This document shows positions 9,490 through 20,682 of a DNA stretch of 64,000 nt, one piece after another. How positions within the stretch are numbered: the stretch's first letter is position 1; the number at the start of each line of letters is the position of its first letter. The notes below the pieces were generated by a model, which was not told where the DNA came from, made no database searches, and saw only the letters and a list, made by a program, of their open reading frames with translations. Position numbers and translations under genes: made by a program. Source of the DNA: Ligula intestinalis. Taxonomy: Eukaryota; Platyhelminthes; Cestoda; Diphyllobothriidea; Diphyllobothriidae. Where the stretch lies: positions 27,065,969 to 27,129,968 of the forward strand of contig JAYGXS010000005.1 in the NCBI GenBank assembly GCA_036362985.1, read 5' to 3'.

Positions 9490-11825
9490 TTACTATAATA
9501 ATAAGGTTTATTTGTAAAGCACATCCTCGGCGCGGTCAAAAACCCTGGACGGCAGAAAAAAACGTAACCCAAGCCCTTTCTTTTGCAGTAATCATTGGTT
9601 TTGTTTTGGCCTTTTGCTTGGTCAATAGTGTGCGAAATAAGGAGTTTGTTTTTAGTGAAAAACCTGTTTTCTAAGGTACTATTCTAGCAAAACATGAAAT
9701 AAAATAGCCATGTATTAATCCTGTTACTGTTTCATAGTAAGAATAATTTGGGTCTGGAAAAAACTGTCATGTCCTTTAACTGAGGTGGATTTAGCCGCGG
9801 TCAGTTTGAAGGCGAAAATATGCGCTGAGGGCTTTGTATCGTCCGTCTGTATGGATTTGCGCGATACGGAGATTACAATCTTAGTCAATCGGCAGGATTT
9901 TGATAAATAGATGGGACGTTGCAGACCTCTGTGGTGGGTCGAGGCAGCTGGAAACTGATTGCGTAGCACAATCGTCATTTAAGTACGATGACAGAAGACA
10001 CTTGGCCTCTCTTTTGTCGTATATCCCATCAAAGTGAGATAGAAATCTTGCTGAAAATATGCTTAAAATTGATACTACTGATACGTTATAAGAGGAAGCA
10101 ATATATATTTAAGTATAGTTGTAAAGAAGATTTTTTCCCTGCATAATAATTTCTTTAAAAACTTTGAGATATTAGTCGACGAATATAAGAATAGATAAAA
10201 TGTTCTTAGTTTTTGCTTTTATTTTTATTTTTAAGAACTGGAAAAAAGGCATGGCACAATTTTGCCTAGGTTCTGGTTTGCTGACGTATGAAGGTCGTCG
10301 TCTAGAGTGCACTTTACAATGGTCAGTTCCACTTCAGGTGCGTGGAATTTTCTTGAATGGTTAAGTCCCTTTGGTCTGACCTCACTGCTAGAGAACAGGT
10401 TGGCAGTGTCGTATTTAATCTATAAATATATGCGTTATGTCATTTGAGAAAAACTATTTGGTCTTCCTTATAATTTGTAGGCCTTTCGTCTGACCTGTAC
10501 GTTTTTGTTAAAAGTAACACACATTCTGTTTAAAGGCAATACACACTTTCGATTTACATGGCACGTAAGGCCTTATAAGCATTTTCGTGCTCACACCATT
10601 ACACCTCTAAGAGTGTTCAAACCTCACCGGCTGCTGTTGTTTTCGCTCTTCAACAACACCATTCTCTGGTGATCATTCGCGGGCCCAGGAGCATCTACCG
10701 GTGATTTGGAAGTGAGATTCTTGTACGGATCTCCTTTTTTTGGAACGACGAAAAGACATCCCAACATTTACGAATCCATCCTTTGGCGAGTCAATTCCTC
10801 GGCTACTGCTGTCAAGGGGCGTTGAGAATCTAGTGTGTCGTATTTTACTATTTTTCATTGTCATTTTCGTATCTATTTTTCGACCTTTTTCCAGTAGTCT
10901 AGTGTGGTAGATTAGTCGCTGCAAGGTAGGAAATTTACGTTGCTTCTCTTCTTATGCGTGTTTTATATATTTTGTAAATAAAGCCTCTACAACTTTCAAG
11001 TTTACTGTGGCTTTTACGAATATCATTAGGTAGGGCAGTTCATATGATCGCTTATCTTATGGTGTAGAAAAAATGATCGCTGGGCCCTCCTAGCTTTAGC
11101 GTTATATATCGTATGCTCGTTGTTTCTAGTGAGACAGGAACCGTTTTGGTTTGTTAACATATTATTGCTAAGGATGTTATGAGTTTCTTTCAATAGGGAA
11201 TTTAAACTGTTTTGGAGTCCCCTTTGCCAGAGGAGTTTACGACATTATCTCTTGTACATTTTTGTATAGGAGTCTAGAGTGTCATCGCGTTTAGACAGAC
11301 ATCTGGTAAACCGTCTCTGGATTTATTTTCTCATTTCTGTATGTCATCTGATGACATGGTACCAAAAATATTGAGCAGTAATCTAGAATAGGTAAAACAT
11401 ACATTTTGTAAAGTTTAGTCTTAAGTGTAATCAATGTGAAATTTTAATTATGAAAACACATAATCAATTGGCTTTTAGTGCGATTTTTTTTAACATGCGG
11501 GGATGAGTCTAGAGTATTAGAATAGCTAAGATCTTAATCTTTTAAAGGTGTAAGCTCTTTTATTTCTTGACCACTAAACATTATGGGGGGAGGTTTTAGT
11601 GGTCCAAAAATCATGAGATGACATTTGTTCGTGAAAATGGCAGTTGCCCCTGAACACTCCAGTCTTTGAAGGTCTAATTCAATTGTTCTATGCACAATAC
11701 TTATCGAATGTTTGTTATAGGCATATGCGCGTTTTAAGTCATCTGTATATAAAATGTTTCAGCAGAAAAGATATCGTGGGTAACACATGAATGTAAATAA
11801 GAACGAAAATTATAGCTCATCGTAT
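9490..11825 (-). mobile_element. LINE-D, decayed minus-strand non-LTR element (RT end plus 3' region)
   Basis: At the minus-strand 3' end (9,490-9,690) is the same conserved terminus seen in LINE-E (860-1,078), ending against TTATTATAG. At the other end (about 10,980-11,825) are RT C-terminal remnants related to LINE-C: FIYTDDLKRAY (a YxDD motif near 11,745), then KLYKMYVLPILDYCS (near 11,370-11,420) and a weak ELPYLMIFV tail. About 1.3 kb between them has no coding signal and may be 3' untranslated sequence. Joining the two ends into one element is inference. The upstream part is missing where LINE-C1 begins. Confidence 0.5.
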
Positions 11826-13295
11826 GATATCTGCCCCCATACCCAAGCGGTGCCTGACCACGCCTATTAGTCAATGCCTTGATATCAACATGCGGCCCAT
11901 TGTCAAGTCTAAGCAAATTGATTTATCTGCATTACAGAACTGTACTGACTTCATGATGAAGTTTAGTTCTGTTTTGTCAATACTAGGCAATCTGTTTGAT
12001 GGTAAGTTGTCAGATGTGCCCTCGCAAGATTGTAAAAAGTTAGACTCCCTCGTCCATCTTATAACCACGGAAGCTTTTGATAGACAAAAGCGAAGCTTTA
12101 TTTTTATACTAAAAATCCCTCCATATTAAGTTGCCCTTTGGATATTGCAAAAGGTTTTCTATGTTCGGGTGGTTTCAACTACAAAATTGCAGAAGCCAAA
12201 CGTCTTCAATCGCGCAGCAAAAAGCCACCCATCCTACTTAAATTGTTTTCACCGATCGAGGTGGACTCAATCTTTGCTCAACGAGGTCGCATTTCCCGAT
12301 ATTTAGAAATGACTAGAAGTTTCCTCTGTGGAGATCTTACACCAATGGAGCGAAGAAATGCCGCTCTCCAGTCCAATAGACCAATGACTTCTCAGCCTAC
12401 TATTCCTAAATCTGTTCGTAGTCCCGATAGGGTAAATGCACTCGCTAATCCTCCCCCCCACATACCTGGCCATACATCCACTAACGTCAGTACACCCGTT
12501 ATCCCTGCCTCCCAGATGTCTATTCATAGTCCCATAACCGTCAGTACACCTGCTATCCCTACCTTCCGAATGTCTAGTCATAGGCCCATAAACATCAGTG
12601 CACCAGTTAGCCCATCCCTCTTGATGTCGGGACCGTCAAGGCCCGCCGCTCCGTCATCTACTACGATTCATACTAGTCTAAATACATTCTCTGTCCAACG
12701 ATCAATAAATTCCGCTGCCTCTAATTCGGCAACAAGTTCATCAAGAATGTCGCCATCACCGTCGAATGCGTTTAGGCCGAGCGCTTCTTCACCACAACCT
12801 AGCTCCTCCCTTGACTATGAGAGTCATATTTACCCCCCATATAATGCGTTATTGAACACGCCGGGCCCGAACCATGAAAAATTTAATTTGGACGGCAGTA
12901 ACCTAAACTGGTATAGTTTTAAATCTAATCGGAGTTGCCGTACAGGACATTCACTGATTAAGACCACAAGTCCTTACGCGAGCGGCCCCAACATTAATTT
13001 TTTGTAACCGTTCCCCCCTATCAGTTCCTTTACCCATCCTCTACAACCCAAACCTGTAAACTTCTACATGCCTTCTCGCCTCCCCCCATTCCTCCCAAAC
13101 GCCCCAGAAGCTTATTTTGGTTTATCCTCTCCTCCTTTTTCCCTGCCAGAAAGCGAGGCCCCTAGATATCTCAGACCTAATCAGCCATCCATTATTGGCT
13201 ACCCGTATGCTAACAGCTCCATACCCGACAGTACTTATTCTATAAATAACAATGGCCTACAGTTTGCCTACCCACCCTTAAATTCTTTTTTATGA
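11824..13295 (+). pseudogene. LINE-C1 ORF1 (RRM-like start, Ser/Pro-rich tail)
   Basis: First protein of the element, probably an RNA-binding particle protein. The start frame contains VLSILGNLFDGKLSDVPSQD, then AFDRQKRSFIFILKIPPY, a stretch like the first strand of an RRM. After a TAA and frame change near 12,125 it continues IAKGFLCSGGFNYKIAEAKR, KKPPILLKLFS and LCGDLTPMERR; DLTPxxR is common at the end of the ORF1 RNA-binding core. From about 12,440 it is Ser/Pro-rich with three copies of a unit like MSxHxPIxVSTPAIP. One in-frame TAA (13,005-13,007) interrupts it before the natural TGA at 13,293. ATG 11,824 is the first plausible start. Confidence 0.65.
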
Positions 13296-14074
13296 ATAAC
13301 GATAGCCATAGTCCTGTTACTCGAAACACACTAGATGTCATAGTGCTTAATGCCAGGTCCGTTATAAATAAAATGGCTAAATTTCGAGCTGTCGCTTTTG
13401 AGATGATGCCCGATGTTATATGCATAACAGAATCTTGGACAGATCCAATCATTTCTGACTCCTCCCTTATCATAGACGAGTATGATGCCTAACGTCACGA
13501 TTACATTAATAAGCGTGGTGGCGGTTGTCTTCTCTATATTAGAACGTCATTTAGGTACTTTCCGTTTTATCTAAATAGCACGTCTTTCTCTGGAAATTAC
13601 TGTTTCGCTTCTATTTTCCTGTCGCCCCGGCAAAAGGCAATTATCTGATGTGAATATAATACTCCTAACACTTCATGTGAACAAGATGCAAATTTGTGTG
13701 AAACATACAAGTTTATTTCAGAATACTCTTTTGAAGTTAAAATTATTGCTAGAGATTTTAATTTTCCTGAAATCGACTGGCTTTCAAACTATTGTCCACC
13801 TAGATTTCAGCCTTTCCTAGATACCATTAATTTTTCTAACTGGTCTCAACTGGTTAGTTCCACAACAAGGCAAAATTATATCCCTGATCTGATTTTCACA
13901 AATGGTATTGCCCCTCTCTTCGTTTATTTTAAGCAGGACATCTTCCAAAGTGATCACACATTAATTCACTGTTGCCTTCCGCTTCCTTCTACGGAAAAGG
14001 TTAGTGCTAGTCGTACCTATCATGCGTATGACCTTGCAGATATTAGCTCAATCAACAATTTTCTTGACTCATGA
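13292..14074 (+). pseudogene. LINE-C1 ORF2 endonuclease domain
   Basis: APE-type endonuclease starting at ATG 13,292, which overlaps the ORF1 stop as ATGA. Motifs: VIVLNARSVINKMAKF, PDVICITESWTDP (catalytic Glu), a TAA at about 13,490, GGGCLLYIRTS, then IIARDFNFPEIDW and FQSDHTLIHC (catalytic SDH). The usual GDFN block is RDFN here, as also in LINE-C copy 3 at 26.5 kb, so this is a family feature rather than a private mutation. Frame breaks lie near 13,490 and 13,650. Confidence 0.7.
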
Positions 14075-14125
14075 GATTGGCAGAGCCTCTTCTCCATTAA
14101 CGACGCTGCATATCTTTCTGAACTC

Positions 14126-16140
14126 ATGTCGGTCGTTTCTAATAAAATGCTGGAATTTGTGCCCACTAAAATTGCGAAACCCTACACACCAGAATCGACC
14201 GTCCCTCATTTTCTTTTGCCCAGACTAAAGAAATTGAGGAGGCAGCTGAAAGATCGATCAACTAGTTCGCTGTCTGTGCATCTAAGAATCGCAGAGATCT
14301 TCGAATTAGCGTCAACGATTCTTCTTGCACGTGACCAACACAGGAAATCTTGCGCCCTGAGCGAGTCAATTTTTGCAAAATCGGTTACACTACTGTTTCG
14401 TCGTAGGTCCTCCGCAAAACATGGCATTGAAATACCCCCATTGCTTAATGAAACTAAAACATTTGTACTAAATGAGTCTGATAAGGCTGCATTATTCAAT
14501 GCTTACTTTGCGAAGCATTTTACGACAGAATCCGAACTGGTCCCGTCGTTTCAACCATACTCAGACAATACTCTCGTGAACATTGATTTCTCCATATAAT
14601 TAATTCGAAAGCATATAATTTGGGTAAAAAACTCGCACTCTTCGGGAACTGATGGTATCCCCAACTCAGTCATCAAAAGAGTGTCCACATTTCCAAAATT
14701 AATTAGCCATATATTTTCAGTCTATCTCTTAAATGTTTACGTTCCTGACACTTGGAAGACATCCATTATTCTTCCATTATTCGTTCGGACATAAATAACT
14801 ACCACGGTGCCCATCATACCCCGGCCCTAGCTAAACTTCTGGAAAGAGATAATTTTTAATCAAATTCTCGTTTTTTGTCTAAAAAATAAGCATTTATGTG
14901 ACTCGCAGCATGGTTTTCTACCCGGAAGATCATGCGAGACGTGTCACTTAGCTTTTCCTAACCCCGTCACTTTCCTCCGTAACCTGCGGCAATCCGTGGT
15001 TGTTATCTACATTTACTTGAACAAAGCCTTCGACAAGGTACCACACAGACGGCTTCTGGTAAAATTAGAAGCCATAGGCATCCGTTCCCCTCTCCTCGAT
15101 TTCATCGGTTCCTAATTGTTTAACCGCAGCCAGAAGGTCCTAGTAAGTAATAGTTACTCCACTTCCCAGCTGATAACGAGTGGCGTTGTTCAAGGAAGTG
15201 TCTTGGGTCCTTTACTCTTCATTCTATACATAAACAAAATTTCAACTGTTCTAAAAAATTCACACAATCTCATTTATGCAGACGACCTCGAATGCATATA
15301 CACATTTTGTAAGGACACGGCAAGTATATGCGTTGATAAAATAAATGCGGACCTACTTACCCTCTCACGTTGGAGTGCTACCTGGCAGATGGAATTCTCT
15401 CCATCCAAGTGTAGTTTCATGTGTTTCGGGCCCGCCAAGCTTCTTCGTCCCATAGTCTTTCAAAATACGCCACTTTTAGAACGATCCACTATAAGCTACA
15501 CAAATAAACTAGCATTGTCGCCTCATGCGGATCGAATATCTGCGAAGGCTGCACACATATGTGGTTTTATATCACACAATTTCTTCCTACTGGAAATAAA
15601 GTTAAAACTGTATCGCATGTATGCTCTACCCATCCTAGAATACTGCTGTTCCCTCTTTGGTCTAATGAACACTTCTGACCGCGGCAAGATTGAAAATGTA
15701 CAGCGGCTATTTACTTGCAAAATATTCACCGTTCCTCGATCCACTATTTCTTATACGGAGAGATGTCAGTTAGCGAACAGGACATTTCTTTGGGTCAGAA
15801 GACTCGTAGCGGGCGTCTGTTTCCTCTTTCGCGTTAACTCTACCACTAACCTTCCACGAATCTACGCTCTCATTCCCGCAGATAGACCTTATGCCACTCG
15901 TTATTCCTCCAGGATTATTGCAACCACTTAAGCTCCACTTCTAAACACTCTCACTTCGCTACCTCCAAATATGCCTTCCTTTGGAATAATATTCCCCTCT
16001 AAATTAGGCTGTCGTCTAAATTAGCAGATTTAAAGACAAATTACGTAAACAATTAACTTCGGAAGCTATAAAGTCCTTGTTTTCCGTCTCCCCTCCAAAC
16101 ACACAACTTTTGGACTTTGAAAAAAATCCCCTGGTATCTG
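14126..16140 (+). pseudogene. LINE-C1 ORF2 reverse transcriptase
   Basis: The pre-RT segment reads LPRLKKLRRQLKDRSTSS...LHLRIAEIFELA. RT blocks follow with frame breaks: HSSGTDGIPNS near 14,640; IYLNKAFDKVPHRRLL near 15,020, where the motif A pattern has Asn in place of Asp (YLNKAFD rather than YxDF-x-KAFD); SGVVQGSVLGPLLFILYIN (motif B, with Val for the usual Pro); and IYADDLECIY (YADD, near 15,270). The C-terminal domain has LKLYRMYALPILEYCCSLFG and ERCQLANRTFLWVRRL. Beyond the TAA at 15,929 the tail SKYAFLWNNIPL...LSSKLADLK matches copy 3. Confidence 0.75.
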
Positions 16141-16221
16141 AAGTGGTTATGTTTTGATAACATTTTCAGAGGGTGAAAACACACTGCAGTGAACCGGAAG
16201 GACGAGCGCANNNNNNNNNNG

Positions 16222-16810
16222 CCCATGGGGAACAAAAGAAAGGGGACCACCAACGCTCTGGCACGCTCTGCCGTACATTAAAAACGTGTCAGAAGCAACC
16301 GAGCGTATCGCTGCAGAGCTCGGCGTGGGTATTGCTCATCGCCCGGCAGCTACCATGCGTGCACGAGTCATGCAAATAAAAGACCCGTTGGATGTAGGTG
16401 AGCAGTCTGGCGTCATTCATCAAGTGCCATGTCGCGATTGTTCTTGCCATTATACAGGGCAGACCGGGCGGCGACTTAGCTCAAGAATAACGGAGCACAA
16501 ACGGGCAGTGCGGAAAGGCGACCCACAATCCCAGATCGCTACCCACACTCTGGAGGAAGGCCACGCATTTGACTTCTCGAACACACGGATAATGGCACGG
16601 GCCGGTAATAGGACGGGACGCGAACTGCTGGAGGCCTGGATGTCAGATTCTAACTCCATAAACAGGCATTTGGATATACCGCCCTGTTATTTTGCCATCC
16701 GTGCCCGTGAACAGAAACCAGGGCCCAGTTCCTCTACTAGCACGCAGGCCACTACCTCAAGGTCACATGCCGTTACTCCAAGGACGCGCTTCGGAGACGC
16801 GATAAGATAG
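16222..16810 (+). CDS. PLE-1 GIY-YIG endonuclease domain (open frame, truncated protein)
   Basis: C-terminal part of a Penelope polyprotein. It reads ALPYIKNVSEATERIAAELG, GIAHRPAATMRARVM, then VIHQVPCRDCSCHYTGQTGR, the GIY-YIG core (here His-Gln-Val and Tyr-Thr-Gly replace the usual Tyr-Ile and Tyr-Ile-Gly), with RLSSRITEHKRAV carrying the Arg and His of the domain. Then HTLEEGHAFDF and GRELLEAWMSDSNSINRHLD supply the conserved Glu and Asn. The C-terminus (PGPSSSTSTQATTSRS) is low complexity and ends with TAG at 16,808. It is open from the gap onward but lacks the RT part, so it is a fragment. Confidence 0.7.
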
Positions 16811-16911
16811 GGTGAGAATGGAATTGGCGTGGACAAAGACCAATCAATAATTGCCACCACCACCCCCTCCCTTACCAACCCCATTTATGCGTAGCTGACG
16901 CTTGCTTCTCT

Positions 16912-16962
16912 CATTTACTCTGACGATGGCTTCTCGTGTGGAGCCGAAAGCTCAGAATAAAA
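16912..16962 (+). ncRNA. Hammerhead-like ribozyme motif, PLE-1
   Basis: Core CTGACGA (16,920-16,926), one extra T, stem II GGCTTC/GGAGCC closed by loop TCGTGT, then GAAA (16,946-16,949) and a two-pair stem III A-G/C-T followed by C17. This is the order of a type I hammerhead with a minimal stem III, as known for Penelope-like elements. Stem I is short and weak. Activity is inferred, not shown. Confidence 0.6.
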
Positions 16963-17000
16963 CTATCGTTCCAGAGATCGCGTCTTCGTCTTCTTAACAA

Positions 17001-17759
17001 CAAGAACCTGGGGCACGCATATTCACTGCTATTGGTATATTTCTTCCTCTTTTGAGTGATATTTGCAACGATATTTCGTCCACTTCGCTGTACAGTCATC
17101 ATTGCCATTTCTCCATTCTCCGTTTTACAACCCTGACGATAGGCTTCATGATCTTTAGTCATGCTCGTGGCGGTTCTGCTATTTTCGCCAGCTCGTCGCT
17201 AAACTCCGCAGTCTACAAGGTCATATCTCCGGCGTTTCGTTGATGATCAGGTGACTTCTGCCATTCACTCTCTTGTTGACCCTGTTGTCCGCGATGGCCT
17301 CCTCCGGTCACACCTCCCCGATGGTTGATCATGACGCCAGTCGGGTGGTTTAACGATAGTGAACGATAGCCTCTGCTGTTATATGATTTCTCCAATTAAA
17401 AGAAGCGTTTCCAACCCTCATTCGTTCTCACTAACATTCCTGTCTCATTTGCACTACAATCAATCCTCTCAAGCAACCCCCTTAATTTTGTTGTAGCAGT
17501 TTTTTCTCCTACGTTTTGTTTTTTTTAAGCGGGGGTTCGCTGAACTCCGCCCCAGCTTAAATGGTAGGAATTTTTTTCACTGCTTTCTCCTTAGTTCACC
17601 ATGCGTTGAATGCTATTTTAAAACGATGATATGTTGGTGAATATGAATCTATGCACCAACACTAACTTACGCTCCGGCTGTCTATGTGGTTGTTGCATGG
17701 AAAGCAGCATTTATCAACTTTGTATTAATCTTTAAACAGCACTAAGTTTGCAATTTTTA
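17001..17759. other. Repeat-derived non-coding stretch
   Basis: No coding signal. The block TCTCCGTTTTACAACCCTGA (about 17,118) resembles TCTCCGTTTTGCAACC at 18,451 in a LINE-C 3' region, so part of this is probably LINE-derived untranslated sequence. A run rich in T and a short G/C patch lie at 17,500-17,560. Confidence 0.35.
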
Positions 17760-18545
17760 AGTTGTAAGTTTTTATGTGGGTTTATATCGCATAATTTTTT
17801 TCTTTCCAGAAATAGAGTTTTAAAATATACCGTATGTTTGTTCTCCCTATCCTAGTATACTGCTGTCCACTTTTTGGTCTTATGGACGCGACTGGCAGTA
17901 GTTAGCTTGAAAGGTTCAGCGAGTTTACATTCGTTAAATATTTTCTCTTTCTGGGTCAAGCATTTCTTATACAGATCGATGTCAGTTAGCAAACATTACA
18001 TTTATTTGGGTAAGAAGACTCTTAACTGATATATTCTTTCTGTTTCGCGTTAACAACAGTCTAAATTTCCAACAGATTAACGCTCTTAAACTGGTTAACC
18101 GATCTTACGCCACTCGTAGTTCTTCCATGATAATTTTACCACCCTGTAGCTCCACATCCTACCGCTCTCGCTTGTTAACCTCCAAATATTCTTTGATTTG
18201 GAACAATCTTCCATTCGAAATTTAATTGTCTTCTACATCATCGATTTACAAAGCAAATTGCGTAAGCATGTAAATTTGGAGGAAATGAAGTCGGTATTGT
18301 CTGTTTTCTTTTCAAAAACGCAACTTGTAGATTTCGAAAAGGGTCGTACTGGCATTTGAAGCTCCTCCCAGGACTGTCAAAAGGTTTCTCAATATGTTAG
18401 CCTTTTCCCTTGCAGAGTCAAGCATCACTTCCAAATACTGCAAACTCTTCTCCGTTTTGCAACCTTCACGGTGGTATTTGAGGTCACTATTGATGGTTAT
18501 CGCGTTGTCACCAACTTGACGGTGGACTCTGGACAGGTAGAAAAT
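17760..18545 (+). pseudogene. LINE-C copy 2, RT C-terminal fragment and 3' region
   Basis: At about 17,775-17,890 the DNA follows LINE-C1 closely (CGCATAATTTTTTTCTTTCC; CTATCCTAGTATACTGCTGT), corresponding to the GFISHNFF...LPILEYC block. Homology continues through WVRRL-like and SSRI-like blocks to TTCGAAAAGGGTCGTACTGG at about 18,335-18,357, the end of ORF2. The next 180 nt resemble the 3' untranslated sequence of copy 3 (TGGTGGACTCTGG-like blocks). It is heavily decayed with no useful open frame. Confidence 0.6.
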
Positions 18546-18589
18546 AACGTACAACTTCATTCTGTAAAACGTTCTGAAATCCGCTCAGC

Positions 18590-18770
18590 CACTGGAAGTT
18601 GCTGCGCATTTTCTGATCTCTGCACTTGGTTCTCTCAATTCTTGGGACGTTTTGTCATGGCAACATCTTTGTGTCATTGTCCCAGGAATGCAGACATCTA
18701 GATACACCCGTTCATTTGGACACTTTAATTCTGTCCTTGTTCCAATTGATCTTTAAGCACTCTAAGAAGC
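18590..18770 (+). pseudogene. LINE-C ORF1 fragment
   Basis: A frame reading VLSILGTFCHGNIFVSLSQE then CRHLDTPVHLDTLI aligns with VLSILGNLFDGKLSDVPSQD and CKKLDSLVHLI in the ORF1 of LINE-C1. Only about 45 residues match, and there is no continuation into the RRM-like part. Confidence 0.45.
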
Positions 18771-18929
18771 TCTCCGGAGGAAAACAGATAGCCGATGAGG
18801 TCAACTTTGGTAAAAACATTTTAAAAATGTTTTGGAACCTTTTTTGCGCATATTGGAAGCGCAGAGAAAAGCGCTGCGTCTCATGCATCGAGAAACCTTA
18901 TGAAACAACGTACTTCACGCTTGGTTGAC

Positions 18930-19850
18930 CGCTGATAGCCTCAATGCGTTCTTATCCAGACACTTAAGTGAAAACGCGGTCGCTGCACTTCCAGCAATCC
19001 GGACATGGAACCGTGAGGCGTATGGCGACTGCCACTGTCGTCGCAAGTATACTTACTTACACGGGTATCATCGCTGAACTGAAACAGCGAAACTTGTTGG
19101 CTGCATGTAGCCTTCGAGTGAACACCAACGTTTAGTAACAATAAACATCCACGACGCAGTCGTTTCGCACGCAAAGACTATGATATTAGGTTGCTGTGGT
19201 TTTATTCTTCTTTGGTTTAAAAAAATGACATTTTTGGCAACATCCAGCTGGTAAACGCCAGGTTACCTCTCATTCTCGTAAGCGTGAAAAATTTTATGTT
19301 GTTGAATAGTAGTAGAAGTAGATTTAAATACAACATTCCTGCCTTAGGTTTTGTCTGTTCATCTGAATTATTTGATACAGTCTACGTCTGCTGTCGAAGT
19401 CCGATTTCTGCAGCGTTCAGGTTTAAATTTCAGTCTAGCAAACTTCGGAGTATTACGTTGAAGTTTTTGAGGCCTTAAATTATGATGGGGAGTCATGCAA
19501 AATGCCGAACGTGTTGAAAGCTCCTTAATAATTTGCTAACCGACATTAACATAGGTACGAACACTTCAAATAATGATGAGGAAATTTAGGCAATGTTGCT
19601 ACCTAAACGAATTTCAGAAAAGCACGAATCATTTACTTTTAAAACTAAAATTGTGTTAATAATAGTCAAATTCCTCAAATGTACGAATATTATAAACTAT
19701 ATTGACAGAAACCAATCGTATTGTTAGTTCGATGAAAGATATAGAAATGTTGGATGCCTTTTTCCGTTGTTGTTGAACAAATTCGGCGCGCGCTTCAATT
19801 TGCGGTTTAAATTTCTCTTCCTCCGTGGATAATATTATTTTCGGGATGTC
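18930..19850. other. Non-coding stretch, nothing recognised
   Basis: AT-rich, no protein resemblance and no repeat that I could match within the window. It ends where LINE-B copy 2 begins. Confidence 0.4.
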
Positions 19851-20147
19851 GGTTCACCTAGCACTCTGGTGAACTTTCGTTGTTAGCTGTTGGATTCGCT
19901 TTCGCAATAACTCCAGCCTCAAAAAACACGGCAGGACATTAGTCAAAACGAGCAACATCTCCGTTACCACCTCCTGCCAACAATTCTCTCGGGTTCCAGC
20001 TCTCTTCAAACGGCTGAGTCGTTTCAATAACATTTTCATACAGTTGAACGCTTTATACATATTACACAGAGCTTTAATATCGTTAATCGTCCATCTGATC
20101 TATTATGGGAGACAAAAATAAACGTATGGATCAGCTTGTGAAAGTTC

Positions 20148-20222
20148 CGGTGCGAGAGGGACTAGAACTCAAAACCTGTGGTTCACTGGCATTGGTCGTT
20201 ACTAATACACAATCAGACTCCA
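20148..20222 (-). repeat. Antisense tRNA-like module 1, LINE-B copy 2
   Basis: Counterpart of 4,401-4,475. Minus-strand B box is degenerate here (GAGTTCTAGTCCC), but the TGATTGTGTA block and overall spacing are kept. Confidence 0.5.
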
Positions 20223-20612
20223 CGGTAGACGCTAATTTTATTTCGTTTAAAAGCCCTAGTCGTAATTTCAAAGGCAAACATCGCAAGGTTGATGCGACAA
20301 AATCGCCACCCACTAAAAGGGCTAGAAGTCTCTCGAGTTAAGTAGACTTAAGCTACGAAAACCAAGAAAACCAAGTTGAGCGTCTATTCAACTCTGTCAC
20401 GAAGACACAGGATGACAGTAATCAAAATTGGTTATATAAAGTCAAAAAGCAATCAACTTTTCTATTTGATTCATTAACGGTCTGTAGTGAAAAAATGGTG
20501 ACAGAAACAATTGAAACTATGTGCGAAACAGCTTTGGAAGACGGGAAGGAATGTTCGCCAGTGCCTTCGTTCAAAATTCCTACATCATCACAACAAGGGA
20601 AAAAAGTAACGT

Positions 20613-20682
20613 CACCGCCCGGATTTTTACCCTGGACCCCTCGCGTAGGCGTCGAGTGCCTACCCAACTTTGCCATCACGGG
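20613..20682 (-). repeat. Antisense tRNA-like module 2, LINE-B copy 2 (decayed)
   Basis: Counterpart of 4,859-4,924. The plus-strand CCGCCCGGATT and CGCGTAGGCGTCGA blocks are kept, but the B box is mutated. Confidence 0.45.

Larger units (their letters stand above)
11824..16150 (+). mobile_element. LINE-C copy 1, near full-length non-LTR retrotransposon
   Basis: Contains ORF1 (11,824-13,295), an ORF2 whose start overlaps the ORF1 stop (ATGA at 13,292), an APE-type endonuclease and a reverse transcriptase up to about 16,140. The 5' boundary is set where LINE-D homology on the other strand ends. The 3' end is missing: PLE-1 sequence starts at about 16,159, so the hairpin-bearing terminus seen in the 23-24 kb copies is absent. 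Several frameshifts and stops make it inactive. Confidence 0.75.
16159..17000 (+). mobile_element. PLE-1, 5'-truncated Penelope-like element
   Basis: Only the 3' part of a PLE is present. It begins near HFQRVKTHCSEPEG, the linker after the RT domain (compare LFQRVQTHCSDD in PLE-4), and runs through the GIY-YIG domain, a hammerhead-like motif and a tail ending near CAGAGATCGCGTCTTCGTC. The same tail pattern follows the motif in PLE-2 and PLE-4. It abuts LINE-C1. A 10-base gap (16,211-16,220) lies inside it. Confidence 0.75.

Noticed and set aside
17040..17110. A fourth hammerhead motif on the minus strand (ATGATGA...GACGAAATATC)
   Set aside because: The core begins with A instead of C and the stretch between core and GAAA does not form a proper stem II. 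It may be an old PLE tail but I cannot support it.
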